DNA of 6,310 nt from an uncultured Ruminococcus sp. (lineage in GTDB: Bacteria > Bacillota > Clostridia > Oscillospirales > Ruminococcaceae). Of this stretch, positions 5,836 to 6,310 are shown in pieces. The notes beneath the pieces are model-generated. The model saw nothing but the letters and a program-made list of their open reading frames with translations, ran no database searches and was not told the DNA's origin. Both the position numbers and the translations under genes were made by a program. The first letter of the stretch is position 1, and each line of letters starts with the position of its first letter. Location of the stretch: assembly GCA_947177715.1 (NCBI GenBank), contig CAMWVM010000102.1, positions 1 to 6,310 of the forward strand, written 5' to 3'.

Positions 5836-6310
5836 TTATGGATTGTATCTTTTTATAGTATTCAGCAATCCTGAAACCTGTTGTTTATTATTAAATGCTG
5901 AGGGTGAAAATCTTACAACGCCTTGGTCTGTTGTTCCTAAAGTATTATGTGCAAGCGCTGCACATTGTATTCCGCCCCTCAGTGCATATCCATTATCACT
6001 TAAATAATTTGCAACTTCCTGAGAATTTATATCACCTATATTGAAGGCAACTATAGGTACATGCTTACATTCGCTTCTGTAGATTTTAATGTTTGGCAGT
6101 GTTTGAAGTCCGTGCATAAATTGTTTACAAAGTTGTTCTTCATGAGCCATTATTCGTTCAGGTGTTTTATCGGCAACAAATTTTAAACCTGCACCTAAAC
6201 CGATAATACCTACAGTGTTTATTGTACCGCTTTCAAGACGTTCCGGAAGAAACGGAGTTTGTGCCAGTTCTTTTGAAGTTGCTCCAGTTCCTCCCTCAAT
6301 AATGGTTGAC
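5836..6310 (-). CDS. Class V aminotransferase / cysteine desulfurase-family protein, C-terminal fragment
   Basis: The last 157 residues of a PLP enzyme of the NifS/SufS fold-type I family, closest by memory to the group annotated 'cysteine desulfurase family protein' (the EF2568-like family). The frame is open to the right edge, so the N-terminal ~220 residues with the PLP lysine lie outside the window; an ATG at 6148-6150 is internal. Visible marks are EGGTG (6283-6297), the segment ERLESGTINTVGI (6205-6243) typical of this branch, and RGGIQCAALAH (5947-5979), whose Cys (codon 5962-5964) matches the persulfide-forming cysteine of the SufS-like group. VVRFSPSAFNN follows, with an Arg (5911-5913) in the place that binds the substrate carboxylate. 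The family mobilises sulfur from cysteine for cofactors or thio-modified RNA, but the acceptor is unknown here. It converges on comEA; the gene end lies 90 nt from the comEA stop. Confidence 0.87.
   Translation of the reverse strand, partial: STIIEGGTGATSKELAQTPFLPERLESGTINTVGIIGLGAGLKFVADKTPERIMAHEEQLCKQFMHGLQTLPNIKIYRSECKHVPIVAFNIGDINSQEVANYLSDNGYALRGGIQCAALAHNTLGTTDQGVVRFSPSAFNNKQQVSGLLNTIKRYNP

Overview
The window is ordinary chromosomal DNA from an AT-rich Gram-positive anaerobe. The best guess is a gut or rumen clostridium of the Ruminococcus/Oscillospiraceae type. The reasons are the low GC, a CdaA/CdaR pair, a COG2509 flavoprotein, a membrane-anchored ComEA with long threonine-rich linkers, and NspC-type polyamine synthesis. 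This placement is inferred from gene content and style, not from a marker gene. Bases 3-36 match the Illumina Nextera read-2 adapter/Tn5 mosaic end at 31 of 34 positions. The left edge is therefore almost certainly a contig end carrying untrimmed adapter, and the biological sequence starts at about base 37.

Layout. (1) 37-286, + strand: the C-terminal end of carboxynorspermidine/carboxyspermidine decarboxylase (NspC), closed by a strong bidirectional terminator at 288-325. (2) 4596 down to 326, - strand: four co-directional genes. These are cdaA (diadenylate cyclase), cdaR (YbbR-repeat regulator, overlapping cdaA by 13 nt), a COG2509 FAD-dependent oxidoreductase and a Nudix hydrolase. A hairpin in the 59-nt cdaR/oxidoreductase gap may terminate or attenuate between the two pairs. 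(3) 4597-4908: a very AT-rich divergent intergenic region with candidate promoters and two inverted repeats. (4) 4909-5745, + strand: a ComEA-like membrane-anchored DNA-binding protein, most likely starting at a TTG codon. It has one canonical and one degenerate helix-hairpin-helix unit and ends in a strong terminator. (5) 6310 down to 5836, - strand: the C-terminal 157 residues of a class V aminotransferase/cysteine desulfurase-family protein, cut by the right edge.

Function. CdaA makes c-di-AMP at the membrane under control of CdaR, for turgor, potassium and cell-wall homeostasis. The divergent ComEA would bind double-stranded DNA outside the membrane for uptake. The flavoprotein and Nudix genes look like housekeeping passengers on the cda transcript. 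I found no mobile element, CRISPR array, RNA gene or clear new multi-gene system. The points most worth a second look are the degenerate second ComEA domain, the cda operon lacking glmM, the oddly oriented hairpin behind cdaR and the adapter artefact at the start.
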